A stretch of 64,000 bases of DNA, taken from positions 874,661-938,660 of the forward strand of contig PTFA01000035.1 in NCBI GenBank assembly GCA_003342895.1, read 5' to 3'. Under the pieces are notes generated by a model. The model saw nothing but the letters and a program-made list of their open reading frames with translations, did no database searches and was not told the DNA's origin. Source of the DNA: Casuarius casuarius (Eukaryota; Chordata; Aves; Casuariiformes; Casuariidae). Position 1 is the stretch's first letter. Each line of letters begins with the position of its first letter. The position numbers and the translations under genes are program-made. Positions 12,881 to 25,690 of the stretch are shown in pieces.

Positions 12881-13292
12881 GTTTCTTTTGACATTCAGAG
12901 TTGTCTGGCAGTGTGGTGTGAGATAAAAGCATCTGCATGACACAAAAGAATTTCAGGATTCTGCAAATCTACAGTTTACTTCTCTTGGCAGTTTAGGAGG
13001 AAGACACTGGGAAATAAGAACATGTGTAAAATAATACCTTTTTAAATCTAATTTTTTTTTAAATTATGATGATCTATATTCTGCTTTTAGTTTCTTTGGT
13101 AGAAAATCTAGAGAAAATCTATTGGTTTTGAAGTGATTGTTCTGGGTCTGTCTTGATGTAAAATGAGAGCTGAATTTTGTCCTCTGTCTTCAGGAGCAGG
13201 ACTCGGTCTTCATGCTGTTAGCTCCCATCCCTTAATACTCCATGAAAGCCATACTGAGTGCCTTGAAGCTTTGTGCAATGGTTAGCAATATC

Positions 13293-13316
13293 AAAAAAAA
13301 AAAAAAAAAAAAAAAA
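13293..13316 (+). repeat. Poly-A run, 24 bp
   Basis: An uninterrupted run of 24 A. It does not end a recognisable retrocopy: the sequence just upstream shows no coding frame or SINE-like body. Confidence 0.95.
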
Positions 13317-13547
13317 GATAAACATAAGCACGAGAGAATGCTTTTCTTTATGTTCCTAGATGCATTTTAGAGAAGAAAGAAATTTCCTTCCACCAGGAGG
13401 GAAATTGCTTTGTGGCTAAAATGACATTAGACTGTCTCCTATGAATTCTTTCAAAGCACAGAACAACAACAGGGAAAAAGAGAGCAAACAAATACTCCTT
13501 GTAAATAGATTTGAAAAATAAAACATATTTTACAGTATATACTTCAG

Positions 13548-13985
13548 AAATTTTGAAGTCAGAAGGAACCGTCAGACCTCCTGCATAGTAACAGGCCATA
13601 GATCTTTCTTGAATTAATTCCTGTTTAATAAAACTTAATAACAACAATAGCAGTCTGGATTTAAAGTACCAAGAATTTTGGAGAATCCGCTGCCTTACTT
13701 GGTAAGTGGTTCTAAAGGCAACTACCCTTATTGACAAAAATGTGCACTGGATTTCTGCCTTGAACTGGTCTAGCTTCCACTTCCAGCTACTGGATTTTGT
13801 TATATCTTTGTCTGCTGTATTGGAAAGACTTTTACTGTTGAACACAACCCCCAAGGCATATGCAGACTGTGAACAAGACATACGTTACCCTTTATAAACA
13901 TACGTGCTTCTTCTGTAAAAGGATGAAAAACTCTGTCTATTCAGCTTATCAAAGCACAGGTTAAGACTTTACTTGGAATAATATT
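13548..13985 (-). mobile_element. Old CR1-type LINE 3' fragment
   Basis: Read on the plus strand, the segment follows the reverse complement of a sauropsid CR1 3' region as I remember it. Landmarks, in order, are CAGACCTCCTGCATAG and AACAGGCCATAGA near 13572-13602, TTGAATTAATTCCTG near 13609-13623, GGAGAATCC at 13680-13688, TCTAGCTTCCACTTCCAGC near 13770 and a downstream GACTGTGAACAAGACA. The order and spacing match the 3' part of the reverse transcriptase reading frame plus tail, so the element points to the minus strand with its 3' end at the left. Divergence is high. The 177-codon minus-strand frame at 13348-13881 overlaps this relic and is not an independent gene. Confidence 0.75.
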
Positions 13986-14072
13986 TGAACCTAACATAAT
14001 TACTTGAAAGGGAAAAAGAGTATTCAAGTGAGCTGAAGAATGAAATAGGTGTACAATACTTTATTTTTTCAG

Positions 14073-14226
14073 GTATCGATAACCCGTTCAGGTCCGGATG
14101 AGTTGCAAACTGGGGCTTTCTCCCTAACGGAGAGCAGCCACGACTTGTTTCTTGCAAGCGGAGAGGAATCCGACTGCAACTCAGGAGAGAGCAAGCTGGG
14201 TGGCAAGGAAGGCAGTGAAAATACAG
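14073..14226 (+). CDS. Candidate internal coding exon, acidic Ser-rich linker
   Basis: A 154-bp segment is bounded by a strong acceptor (TTTATTTTTTCAG) and a perfect donor (ACAG|GTAAGTG). It is open in phase 0 and exits in phase 1. It is richer in GC and CpG (about seven CpG in the first 110 bp) than its AT-rich flanks, as expected of constrained coding sequence. The product is about 51 residues and begins VSITRSGPDELQ. It is rich in Ser, Glu, Asp and Gly (DLFLASGEESDCNSGES), so it is probably a disordered linker with phosphorylation-type sites. Its phase-1 exit fits the candidate terminal exon at 32098, whose first two bases would complete a GAA codon. It does not join in frame to the helical segment at 12620-12880. 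I do not recognise the protein. A non-coding exon is the main alternative. Confidence 0.5.
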
Positions 14227-14229
14227 GTA

Positions 14230-17200
14230 AGTGAAAGTAATCCCTATTAGCTGGCACCTTGAATGTGTTCTCATCCATGCATCAGCCCACCTACAGATAG
14301 TGCAGACTGATCCCTCTGTGCATTTCTGGCAAAGGGTACAAAAACAGTTGCCATTTACCTTTTCTGGCAGAGGTAGAAATGTAGATGAAAAGCTGTCCAC
14401 CATCTCACCCTGCCACCCTCTAGGTACCTGCTCCCTTCTATCCAAAGAAAGAGGTGCAGTGGAATAATATTTGTGATGAACGCAGGACGAAACAAACTGG
14501 AGGAGTGCTTTTTTGTTATTCTCCACGTTTACTCCTACGGTTCTGCTGACACTGACAGCAGACAAGGTTCAAGCCCCTTAACTGTCTTACATCTCATTAG
14601 AAGGCTAACTTAATTAAAGGTGATGTGTGCATCTGTAAAGGGCTTACCTGGGAAAAGCACCTAAGACTTAACTCCAGAAATGCTAATATTATTCATGGTT
14701 ATGTATTGCGCTGTGGTTTCCCCCACACCACTTACTGCAGAAACAAAGTTACGTATATAGCAAAGTTGTTATATATATTCTAAGGGTCACTGCAGCCCAG
14801 GAAAAACAGAGTACTCTTCTTGGTTACTAAAGGTATCTTGCTTTGGCTTATGTGCAAGTTCTGAGCCCTTAGAAACAAGAACATTGTACATATTTGTCTC
14901 TTCTGATGCTCCCAGACCCTGGGGGTTACTGTAAAATAAAAAATAGATAATTCTGTTAGGACAGGATACTGTCTGCGTTACAGTAATAAATATGTGAACT
15001 GATAAATAAAAAATCATTGTGCAAAACTCTTCGCAATAACTATTTTTAGTGGAAGACAGAACAGGGAGCAGATTTTCATAGCGTTTTCTGAAAATAAGGA
15101 TTAATAATTTCCAGGATAGTAAAGTAGAAAAAAATAACCTGAAGCCAAACATAGAAGCCAGGCACACAAGCCATCCTACAAATACAAGTACCACAGTAAT
15201 GGCAATCCTGGGCAAACTAGCCAAAAATGGGAAATGCAGAGGGCAGAATGCAAGCCCTGCATTGCATTTTTGTGGAGAATGTAGAAGAAAAGTTGAATGG
15301 CCATCACACAAGCCTACATGATCTGCACGCAAAATCTTCTATGAGTGTTAAGTACACAATAAAAGCAGAGGCTCAAATTTTTTTTCCAGGACATCCTTGC
15401 ACACAAGATATGCTTAATATATGTTGAGGTAGTCAGTTGTCTCTGAAAATGCCCATACTTCGGTTTCCTGCAAGGCTAGTATTAGTAAGGGAAAAATCAG
15501 GACTAATATCATTTTAAGTGGAGTATTTTATTTAATGCTCAGCTGAGGTGACAAAGTGATTAGTGAGGTATAATCACAGCTGGCACTCTAGGGCTGTGTT
15601 ATTAAGAAAATTTTGTCCCGGACAAAAGCTGATGTAGGACCGATATGAGAGAGGCGCCGTGGAGAATAGTAACCCCAAGAGCAACAAGAGTGAGTACGAT
15701 CAGGTGTAATAAACACTGAAAGAGCTAAACTAAAAGCAGTGCTCCGAGTACTAGTTCTAGGCTGATTGTCTTACATGGAATAAATAGAAAAAATTAAATT
15801 CTGTTTCGAAGATCTGTAGGAACAGAATTTTATAGATAACGAAAATTAGCCTCTCTTATATTGTCTCCATATGTATATGATAGCTCATATACATTCTAAA
15901 TAGCTCTTCTTAGGACAAACGGTTACCATAAGTAAAGCAGTGTGGTGGGAAAAGTTTCCTCTTGCATACCCACAAGATTTATGTATTTAAGACATCTGAA
16001 TGTACTTTCACTACCATGCAACCATTTTCGCACACTGACTGGGTGAAAAAAGCAGCCGATATTGATCTGTGTCTTTCCACACTGGTCTGAACACCAGAGC
16101 CTTTAGAGACTTTTATGAATCCATTACTATTAATGGGGCTACCATTGTATAATTTCCATTTTGATGAGAAAATGGACTCAGGAACATTTCTAACTCCAAC
16201 CTCTTTTAGCTATAACGGGATGATGCATAACTGGCCTTCCAAAGCACTTAGGTCCCACAGCTGGATGTCAGCCTGTGCCTTATATCTTATACTGCTTTCA
16301 CACTAAGATATGAGCCTCTCTTCTAATTAAGCAAAGGCAGATGGAAACCCTGGGGCAAGCAATGGTGGCAGTCAAGGGAAGGACCTGTTAGGGACCACAG
16401 GGCTAAAATGATCCAGTGCCTGGGTGAGAGTGCTCATTTTTCTTAATGTAAAAGATTTTTTTTCTCCTCTTTTTCCCATATTCCCTTATCCCAACATATT
16501 TTACTGCAAAAGTCTTCCTGACATGACTGAATAGCCCTGTCTAAAATAGGAAAGACAGGATTTTTTGTTCGTTTATTATATAACACTTACTTTTCTTCTT
16601 TCCTGTTTTTTCCCGTTAATGGATTAGAGATGCACTTTTATAGCTCTAAAGAGCTAACAACAACGATTTTTTAATAGTATGCTTCTAATAGTATCTCATA
16701 GCTTGGTATTAATTGAATTTATGTCACGAATTTATTATCCTTTATTCAAGCATTTACTGAATGAACGGCATGCTTAGTTGAATAAAGAGCAGGATAGATT
16801 ACATACATAAACATATGATACAATCATCAGTGTAGTAAAAGAGTTAGCTTTTCCTTCTGAGTAAATTTATAAAATATTCTCACTTCTCCCCCATTACTTA
16901 GTTGTTTGTGGACTATTCTTGACTGGATTGAGTAAATACATGCAAATGAAAAAGCTGCTTTATTCTGACTGAATAACATCTCACATTAAATTACAAAAGC
17001 GACCTGCTGCAGAGGAAACTAATTAAATCAAAGAGAACTGTGTGCTCAAACTTGGAATTCTTTGGAACTGCTCTAGGGGGAAAAAAAAGAATAAAAAAAT
17101 CCCATCTCACACAGTATCCACAAAGCTGTAGCTGGGAGCAGACACAGTCGTAGTTAGAAGATGGCCCATTTGCTGTAACACGTTAGATACCAGGTAGATA

Positions 17201-19955
17201 CATGAATATTATTAAATGAATTTTGTGTTGCGTCCCTTGAAGTTCTTACAGTTGCTTGATTGGCACATGTTTTGTGCATGCTTATGGCCAAATAAAAGAC
17301 AAAATATATGCATATAAAATGCATATAAATACATAAATACAGGTATGTGTGTGTATTTGCATGTGGTTGTGGGTGTCAGAGCCTGTGATATCCCAAACCA
17401 AAATGAATATGTGAAAAGATATGGAGAGGAAGTGAAAGCACCTAAAAGCTTAAATCGGAGATAAATATTCAGAAAGTTCCACATTATTAAGGAAGTATTC
17501 TACAGGTTGCATCTGCTCCTGCTTAATCAGTCTCCTTTTTTGTTTGCAAATATTTAGTTCTTACCGAAAGCACATTGCAGCCAGTTAAATGACTGAAGTA
17601 GACAGTGAATCACCTACGGAAAAGATAAAATTTGCCTCTAAAATACTCTGCTGAGCTTCTGTAAAGACCTAAACTATAGGTGGAAGGCTCTGTAGTTTTA
17701 ACTGCATGGACAGTGAAGATCAGAACATGGTTTCTGATCTTTCCTTTGAGAGAAGTATAGATGAGAGATTTGTGCCCAGAAACGGCGGTACCTGTGTTCT
17801 CCCGAACTGCGTCTGAAGGGCTGCTCTCACGCTGGCTAACACCATGCACAGAGGCTCCTTCTCTATATTTACATGGCCTATCTTACGTTATTAATAATTG
17901 TTAATAATACATTATTGACAGAGATGACTAGTTCCTTCACCTCGCTCCCCTGCTCCATACATTTTGCCTGTTAGAGAAGACTATGGAGTAATGTATGGGT
18001 GCAGCGTATAAGAGGTTTTCTCTAAATATATGGGGAGAATGTAATACTTAAAAAAGCATATTACGCTGAAGTTAGAGATCATTAAAGATTTCTGCACAAA
18101 GCCAGCATATAACTGAGTGGGAGAATTCTGTAAAATTTGCAAGGGATTTAATTCAATGTCTTTACTGCTTTGATCATGAGTTGTGAGAGACCGTACCAAT
18201 ACTTATTTTGCTGTAAAAATCTCACAGCTCTATAGCTTGGCTTTAGTTTTTCCTTTTCCATCTCTTAATAGTAAAGGGGTAATAGTAACGAGGACTCGAT
18301 ACTTAATCAGAGCAAAAAAAGTCTCTACAAACCTGCACACAATTTCACTTTGAGCACAGAAAACACTTTTCACTGTTTGAGGCATTCAGCTTCACTGTTT
18401 GGGAGTTTAGCTTATGCTTTTTTGTTTTTTTAAGTGATCTCAAAAGCAAGCGCAGAAATCAGGTTTTCAGTTTAAATTTCTGGTGCTAGACAAGTTGGAA
18501 ACGTCTCAAAAGAATTTCAAATTATTCTCACTGTTTTGTTAAAAGAACACACTACATACCTGGTAATATTTTATCATTATCACTCCGCACTAAGCCTTTA
18601 CGCTTTTGTATAGTGCACCCTCCCAATTTTCAAAACTTAAATATTTCTGGTAAATAATTGTGCATAGAAACAGCACACTCAACAGAGCTTTACTGAAGGC
18701 CCTGCATAATACTGAAATGTTGTTTTTTGAAAATTAGCTCTGAAGCTAATTTAATAAGCTATATTTCATGTATATAAAATAGGTTTTCAAAAGGATATTA
18801 ATAATTTTGGAATAGATCATTTTTCTAAATTTCTTCAAATTTCTCTCATTGCTGCCGTTAATTTATGCAGATGGATAAAGCAATTGTTTTTGGTTTCCTG
18901 GCCACTGAACATTGTGAATATGAAGAAAAATCTATCATGTTCCTGTATTTTTGTGATTAACTTTCCCTCTTCCAAACATTAACATTTGTTGTTTAGGCTG
19001 AGTATTGTAAACAGAAATAAAGTGCAGCAGAAGAGACATACATTTAGAATGCACTTGTGAGAAAAGGATACACTTTATACAGAGAAAGAAAAAAAGTGTC
19101 AGATATAAAGACTACATAAAAATGAGAAAAAAAATCAGTTAGTACAAATCTACATAGAAATTTTGCTATGTTGCCTTATTTTCAGCAGAATATAATTTAT
19201 ATGGATTTTTCTAGAGAGGCCACCACACAGGGTCAGAAAGTGGTTCAAAATAGCAACCTGCAGAAAAGGCTATATGTTGCCTTATGTCATTCAGTCTCCT
19301 GAGAAACTCACCAATTTCTATTTGTTTCCAAATTTTGCAGGTCCCTTTTAAGGCTATCACTGAGCGCTCAGAACCAACAAGCCAACCATGACTTTTCTTT
19401 TTCCACCTTACTGCCTCAAATACCAGCCACTCTAGTGCCCAACTTATTTGGATGCTTTCCTCCTTGGTGCTGCAGAGCACAGCAGAATGCTCTATTTACC
19501 AGTACAGCATGTTCCAAAATTTTCCCTTATCAAACTAAAATCATTTTGCTTGAAAAATAGGGAATTGTAATATACAAACAATAAATCCTAATTGCAGTGA
19601 AAATCATACCTAAAAAACAAATTCAGAGAGGAGCTCTAAGTGTTCAAACCATTGTAATAGAATAAATTGGAAATATGGCTAAAATGTTGAAAAGAAAACC
19701 TTTTAAAGTGTGTGTATTAGATACTTAATCAGGGCTAATGATAAGCATTTCTAATCTTGAAGTGGTATATAATAGAGAAAAGAAAATACAGGTAATAATT
19801 ACATTAAAAAATAATGCAATATTAATAGATTCCTTAAAAATCTTAAACAAAAGACACAGTGGAAATATCTGGATTAAAGTTTGAACTGAAGTACTGAAAC
19901 AATGCTTAATGTACTTCATGCATCGATTTCTACTGTTCTAGACAGGAGCCAAGGT
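14230..19955. other. Gene-less AT-rich DNA, probably intron
   Basis: Large minus-strand frames at 13969-14565 and 14787-15332 have no domain, splice context or codon signal. If the exons at 14073 and 32098 belong together, this is the start of their intron. No clear repeat is visible. Confidence 0.5.
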
Positions 19956-19959
19956 CTTC

Positions 19960-20280
19960 TGACTGCTCCCTTCACGTGGAGTTGGGGTGAGCTGCTTCTC
20001 CTCCCCAAGCACGCGGCTGCAAGGGAAAGCTGCCTCCGGCCCCCTGCCGAAGGCTCCCCCGCCGCGGGTGCTGCAGGGGTGCCCAAGGCAAGGCCCGCTG
20101 CATGCTTATCGCCTGTATTTCCTTGACGAGGCAACCCGTGGCGGTCCCTGAGGATGTAGTCTCCGAATCGTCCAGCCAGGGCAGGGACTGGAGCAGGCCG
20201 CGGGTGGCAGCTGAGCAATGCACCCAGGCCTCCTTTCCGCCAAAAGCCACCGCTCAGACGCAGCCATGAAACGCGCACTC
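19960..20280. promoter_or_regulatory. CpG-rich pocket
   Basis: About 320 bp with roughly 22 CpG by hand count and clearly raised GC, in AT-rich surroundings. It includes short runs such as CCCGCCGCGGG. Overlapping frames on both strands (for example minus 19916-20278, 120 codons) are a by-product of the GC content. It could be a small CpG island, a distal regulatory element or a product of GC-biased gene conversion. No TATA box or splice donor decides a direction. Confidence 0.5.
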
Positions 20281-20903
20281 AGAACCTAAACAAGCGAGAC
20301 TGCATTTTAATGCCACTTTCCATACTCTGTCCGAGTGCAAAACTGTAGTTTTATATACAGAATGCATGCTGCTTTATCTCCAGCCTTTTTTCAGTGCCTC
20401 GGCGGTTCACAGGAAAATCAATTCACCTACACAAATAAAATCGGCATGAGAGTGACCTCGCTCCCGATGTGCTGCAGTTTAATACCTCAGAATTGCTGCT
20501 GGCTTCTACACCTGGAGTAATTTAAATCTGCAGATGGTGGAGCTGAACAAAGTGGGGGGGCACACAAACTTAATACATTTTCCAAGCTGTCTATCTGCTC
20601 TCCACACACTCTTGTCATTTAGTAGGAAGCAGGTTTGACTCATAATATTTTTGATTGCTTGAGCCAAAATAAGGTTATGGACTACAGTGATATTTCAGTC
20701 TCCCAACATATTCCAGCCAAACGATGACTGGATTTAAAGTCTACGCCATTTGTGAGCTCTGAGTCAGTTGTTTTGCAACCAGGCTCTTCATCTTGACTTA
20801 AAAAAAAAAAAATCCATTTCTCCTTCATAGACGCAGATGATGTTACTCCATTTGATGCGTATTACAATTCATATTCTATTTTATATTGTTAATTATTGTC
20901 AAG

Positions 20904-20921
20904 AGCAGCAGCAGCAGCAGC
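20904..20921 (+). repeat. (AGC)6 microsatellite
   Basis: Six uninterrupted AGC units in non-coding DNA, shortly before a short A run. Confidence 0.95.
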
Positions 20922-21329
20922 ATGATTGTAACAGCTTGGGACCCTCATCATAGATGAAGACTCCTCTGTGTGGGGCACTGTGAAAACACAGATTAAAAAA
21001 AAACACTATTTCACATAACTAATTTTCCAAATATTAAACAAGGAGGAGATGGAGAGATAGAGCTAAGGGAAAACAAGAAATTTAAAAAAATGGCCATTTG
21101 TATTAACCACAGTCTCCGTATTCTCCTCAGCTCTGCCAAGCTTTCTGGGCAGCGAATTTTGACAGGGGAACAGAAAGAGAACAAAGAAGTAACTTTTCAT
21201 ACAGTTTTGCCTTCTGTGCCTGTTTCCTGCATGCACCAGTCTCTTCCTGCACATGAAGCAGAAGAAAAAGAGAAAGTTCTTGCTTGAGAGAAAAATAACT
21301 AGTGGATCCAGGCCAGGACTGGGGGCTGA

Positions 21330-21440
21330 CCGGAGGTGGGAGTCAACATTGCATCAGTGAGTGGGAGATGACAAGTGGAAGGGGACAGATCTTGAGAGGC
21401 CTTGAAAATAGAGAAGCAGCTCTTATCCGACGTGACAGAA
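21330..21440 (+). repeat. Possible old interspersed repeat fragment
   Basis: The phrase GAGAGGCCTTGAAAATAGAG followed by AAGCAGCTCTTATCC resembles a phrase I remember from an old amniote interspersed repeat (GGCCTTGAAGGTGAGGA, then an AGCTT-type motif). The related phrase CAGGGCCTTAAACAGGAG occurs at 32673-32690. The class is unknown to me. Confidence 0.25.
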
Positions 21441-21974
21441 AAGAAAAAGAAATGACTCTCTGCATACCCAAAATAGATATGTTAAGGCCAATAGACTAAC
21501 AAAATGTTTTGTAGATTGTATTAAACGGCACTAAGCAAAGAAGGCTAATCATTCGATTTGGAACAAAACAGAAACCTCTGCTGATTTTTTTTTTAAGAGG
21601 TGAACCTCTGGTTCTCTATTTGCATTCATTTTTATAGTTAAGGGTTATTCATTTTCATACCTAAGGGTTAGAAAGCAGCCGCAAATCAGTGTAATCTGTG
21701 GCCTTAGTGGCAAAGATAACTGCCCCGGGCAGGTTTTTGGATGGTCTGCAGCCAGCTTGGGGAGGAGCTGGGAGCTGGGATCCAGGGTGCATCCAGGGAA
21801 GAGCCAGCAAAAGGCAGCAGCCCTCAGGCTCCACGCTCCAAACTCAAAAAGATCTTGAAATGGTTGAACTGGCACAACAGAAAGCTGGTAGCACCTGCGT
21901 GCAAGGCGGAGAGTCCAAGGAACAGCAGCATTGTGTGAGGGACTGTGTAACCCCAAGGAGTTGTGTTACATGAC

Positions 21975-22300
21975 CAAATTCATCCTCATGAGAAAAGATT
22001 ACAGGAATTTGGGTTGCTTAAAGCGGAGAAGAGCCGGGGGAGGGAGACAATTACAGAGGTCCTTCCACTGTCTAATGTCTATCACGGAGAAAAGAAAGTG
22101 AATTTCTTTAAATTGCACCAGGGAAGACCCAGGTTAAGTACTAGAGGAAAACTGCTGAGCGGTAAGTAGTGCCCACCCATGAAGCTCTTCAGCGTATTAG
22201 AAACATCTGCTTGGCAGGACAGAAGACGCTGCTGTCTGGTGGGAGGGAGGAGACTCTCTTTTCAAGTCCTTTCCAAGGCTACGATCTGCAATATTCAAAT
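21975..22300 (+). mobile_element. Old CR1/L3-like LINE 3' fragment
   Basis: The plus strand shows, in order, GGTTGCTTAAAGCGGAGAAG, a segment TTGCACCAGGGAAGACCCAG near 22116, then TCTGGTGGGAGG and TCAAGTCCTTTCCAAGGCTA ending near 22285. This is the order of the C-terminal reverse transcriptase region and 3' tail in CR1/L3 LINEs (remembered consensus: GGAGAAGAG..., TGCACCAGGGGAGG..., GTCCTTTCCAACCCTA). It is strongly diverged with no open frame. The consensus-like donor GTAAGT at 22162 lies inside it and is probably incidental. Confidence 0.55.
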
Positions 22301-25300
22301 ATCCCAGTCAGAAGCCCAGTAGATCTACTATTTGTTTAAACAGCTTTGATACCACATCAAGGCTTCATTTGAAGAAAAAAAGCAAGGGAGAATCCTTTTA
22401 AAAATTGTTCTTATCTATCTCCTCTGTTAAGAACGCCTGCTTTGCTTCTCGTTTGAATTGCTCTGGCCTTACTACGCAGCCTTTGGTTCCTTGCCTGTTT
22501 GGTCCATGAACTAGTTTTATTAGTCATTTTGAGAGATGTATGATTTAATGCTTCAAAGATTAGATACACATACATAGCAGAACTAATACTGTTTTCCTTA
22601 ATATTGGTATTCATATTGGTACAGCAGTATTTTTATAATATCAAATATTAAAATACTCCTAGTTTGAAAAAGTCCAGTTTGGGCATTATACTCCTGTAAT
22701 TTTTTTGAACAAATTCAGCTAGCACAGAGGACTGAGAAGAAATAATAACAGTTCACAGCAAGAAAGATTCTGACCTGTAAATTAAAATGTACCCAAACTT
22801 CATCTGGTATGAACAGCTTTTGCAGAGAAAAAGACATAATGAGCTAATTTCAGGGGAAAACTCAAGAAAAAGAATACCCAGGGACCCCTTCGATAACAGG
22901 AGAAACAGGGCTGCCCACAGACAGCAATGCAAATAATGTTGCAAGTAGCCGTGAGAGCAGCAGTTATTCTGCTAACTGTAAAGAACAGACTCCAATTTTG
23001 CACCAAATTGAGTTTGGGACGTAACACACACTGTAATAGCCTTATATTGCTGCTTTTAATAACGACACAGTCATACATATCCAAGGGCATAGGCCATCTG
23101 CCCTTAATATAAAGTGGAATTTTCAAATAGAGGATAATGGGGAATGGCTGTGAAACGCACAGGAATATGGGTTTCTGTGGCTGAACTTAGGCCTGAGAAA
23201 CAGAAGAACACCTGCTGAGAAGTTCAAAGAGGTCTTCCAAAGGAGGAGGGGGAAAAGGAGAGGGCAATCTTGGATCCAAAGAAAAAACATATACTTTTTT
23301 AATTTTGGAAGGAATTCTCGTGTCATCCTTCTCTTAATATATCAGGGCATCAAAGTTAAGTTATTTTCCATTTTTTCTTTCACCTCCCCTCTAGTAAAGA
23401 AAAATAGCATGCATAATTCAGACACACAATCAAGGGAGTAAGTATAGCATGTCTATACAAGGGATTACTTTTCTTGTTTGACTTAATAAGCCTGGTCATC
23501 GACTACAGATCACTGCTACGATATAAATTAGGGTAAAAAGAACTCTTGATAAGAAGTTTCTTGTGTTCTCAGTCACTGTTAATGTTGTTAATTTCCTCAC
23601 TTGGGCTACTGGACTTTTAAGTATATTGTAGCAGCAGGGTGTGAAGGCTCGTTAACATTTCCAGCTCTTATAATGAATTGTACAACTTTACTTAAAGAGA
23701 CTCTACTTAATATGCTTAAATTTGGGAGCCACTTGTAAAATAATGCATTCCAAACAGTATAAGGACAGTACAAGAGAATAACGCTGATGAAGAAGACTAA
23801 AGGACTGCGCTATTTGTTTTCTTATAAAACACATTTTTCCAATTTCTTCCTGCATTTTTCTAAAACTAAATTGTATTTCAAAATTCAGATTCTAAACAAA
23901 ATTCTAAATTTTAAAACAAAAGTAATTCTAGAACAATAAAGGCAATAAGAGCAAAGTTTCTGGCAATAACCATATAATATATATACCTATGGATGATCTT
24001 TTAATCTGATTCTCAAGTCTGCCACCAAATTATATAGCTGAATAGTTAGCATGCTGCTTTCAACCAAAGCCAAATATCACCAAAAAACTTCATGGTAAAA
24101 ATGAGGATTATTATTAGAGATGAATAAACAGTGAATTTTTGTTCTGAGTTTCCTAAGCTAATTTTGATTCACTTATGCTCATTCCTCTCCGGGCACTTTC
24201 CACAAATCTTTAAATCCTCAAATACTGCTCAATTTTATTAAGTTCTGCAAAGAGGAGCAACATAAGCATAGCTTGGTTTGCAATTTCCAAAGCGATATTT
24301 TGTTCTAAGACAAAAATAGCAAATTAGTTTTCAGAAACCAACATATCTTTACATTTCATTTTAGTTTTTCTCTCAGAAAGGAAAGGTGTAAAAGTAAAAA
24401 TGCATGCTGGGAAGTAACTGAAAAATAAAGGTTCATCATAAGGACGGGCTGGTCCTGAATGGAAGGATACAAACCAATGAACAAAAGTTAGTTTTCCTTC
24501 TTCAGGACCCAAGAGGAATGTTCTAATATTTACCAAATGGAAATGATTTCCAAGCTGCAGCCATAAGATCTGCAAATCCAGATTTGCGTCAATCTATATG
24601 TCTTGATTTCACCTCTGCAGCAAACTAGAACAGAGATTTTTATCTCTGTGAAATGAATTTTAATCCAAAAGCTGGTATTCCGTATTTTTTCAGTATTCAG
24701 TATTTTTTTTAACCAAGCACCAAAACATTACTTTTTGTTTCCTCATAATAAAAGCTCAGAAACTCCTGGTCATTTTTTTTCATAAATGTATCTCCTATTA
24801 ATTGAGTTATCCTTCTGCACCCAGAATCATTTTGGCAGACCCTTCTTATCACCGCATCTTATCTCTGGTTCCAACAATGTGTGTTGTTCGAGCTAAATGA
24901 TGTCATTCCTGATACAACTCAACACAGCTTTGATCTTCATTAGTATCTCCATGGCAAAGGAGATTTTAAAGAATAACAGTTCGCAGATCTTACGAAACTA
25001 TGGAAATTATAGTGGCCCTTGCATAAAACCTTCCTGGCAGTAGTTGAAAAGTCCAGTGATCCCAACACCATCTGGTATAAAAAGCTGTCTGTGTAATGAA
25101 CGGAGTTGCCTCAGTTCAGCAGGGAGTGAAATCAGTGCCTGGCTACTTGGAGAAAGTCTCCGATGGCTGCAAATCCTCTGTTGCCACATTATTCATCACC
25201 CTCCCTAAAAACACTCTTGCAGCTGTTTCATTCACGCTGCAGAAAGCCTCCTCTCCAGATGGCGAGGGGAGCGTACGAGGGACTGGCGCCAAATCAGATC

Positions 25301-25618
25301 CCGTTGCTGGAAATCCAGGGCTGAGGAAGGCGTCAAAGAGAAATCTGACTTTTCTGAATATATGAGACACCCTTGTGAAGGTCGCAGAGAGTGATTATTA
25401 TTTCAGGGAGAGAGTTACTTTTCCGGTCTGGAGCATAAAAAGATCAGTGAAGGGTTACAGCACCTCATCCTCTCTTTGCTCCTGCTCTTCACAGTTTGCA
25501 TAACTACTTGCTCCCATTAGGTTATACGAACTGGAGCTGACGTAGATGAAAATTATCCTGAGTTTCTTCAGCATCAGTCGGTCTGTAGGGACAAAACCTT
25601 TTGCCTTCACTAGAGGTG
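22301..25618. other. Gene-less AT-rich DNA
   Basis: No exon with matching splice sites and no clear repeat. Overlapping frames at 22753-23126 (minus) and 25096-25370 (both strands) have no recognisable content. Confidence 0.5.
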
Positions 25619-25690
25619 ATGGGACAAATTCTGTGCTAACCTGCATCCTGTGCATTTCCATTGGTGTCAGCAAGACTGAAAAAAGGTGTG
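25619..25690 (+). mobile_element. Possible amniote palindromic DNA-element relic
   Basis: GGGACAAATTCTGTGCTAAC followed by TTTCCATTGGTGTCAGCAAG resembles the reptile-type element half that I remember as GGCCAAATTCTG, then CCATTGACTTCAGTGG. Only one arm is evident and divergence is high. Confidence 0.35.

Noticed and set aside
13348..13881. 177-codon minus-strand frame
   Set aside because: Most of it lies in the old CR1 relic, and its sequence is not an intact reverse transcriptase.
13969..15332. Two long minus-strand frames (198 and 181 codons), 13969-14565 and 14787-15332
   Set aside because: No domains and no splice or start context. The first is antisense to the better-supported exon at 14073-14226. 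The second is hydrophobic because of T-rich codons. Chance openings are the simplest reading.
16940..16947. Octamer-like ATGCAAAT, also near 8658 and 22927
   Set aside because: A few copies of an AT-rich 8-mer are expected by chance in 64 kb.
19916..20278. 120-codon minus-strand frame in a CpG pocket, rich in Ala, Gly and Arg
   Set aside because: Stop codons are rare in GC-rich DNA, and several frames are open at once here.
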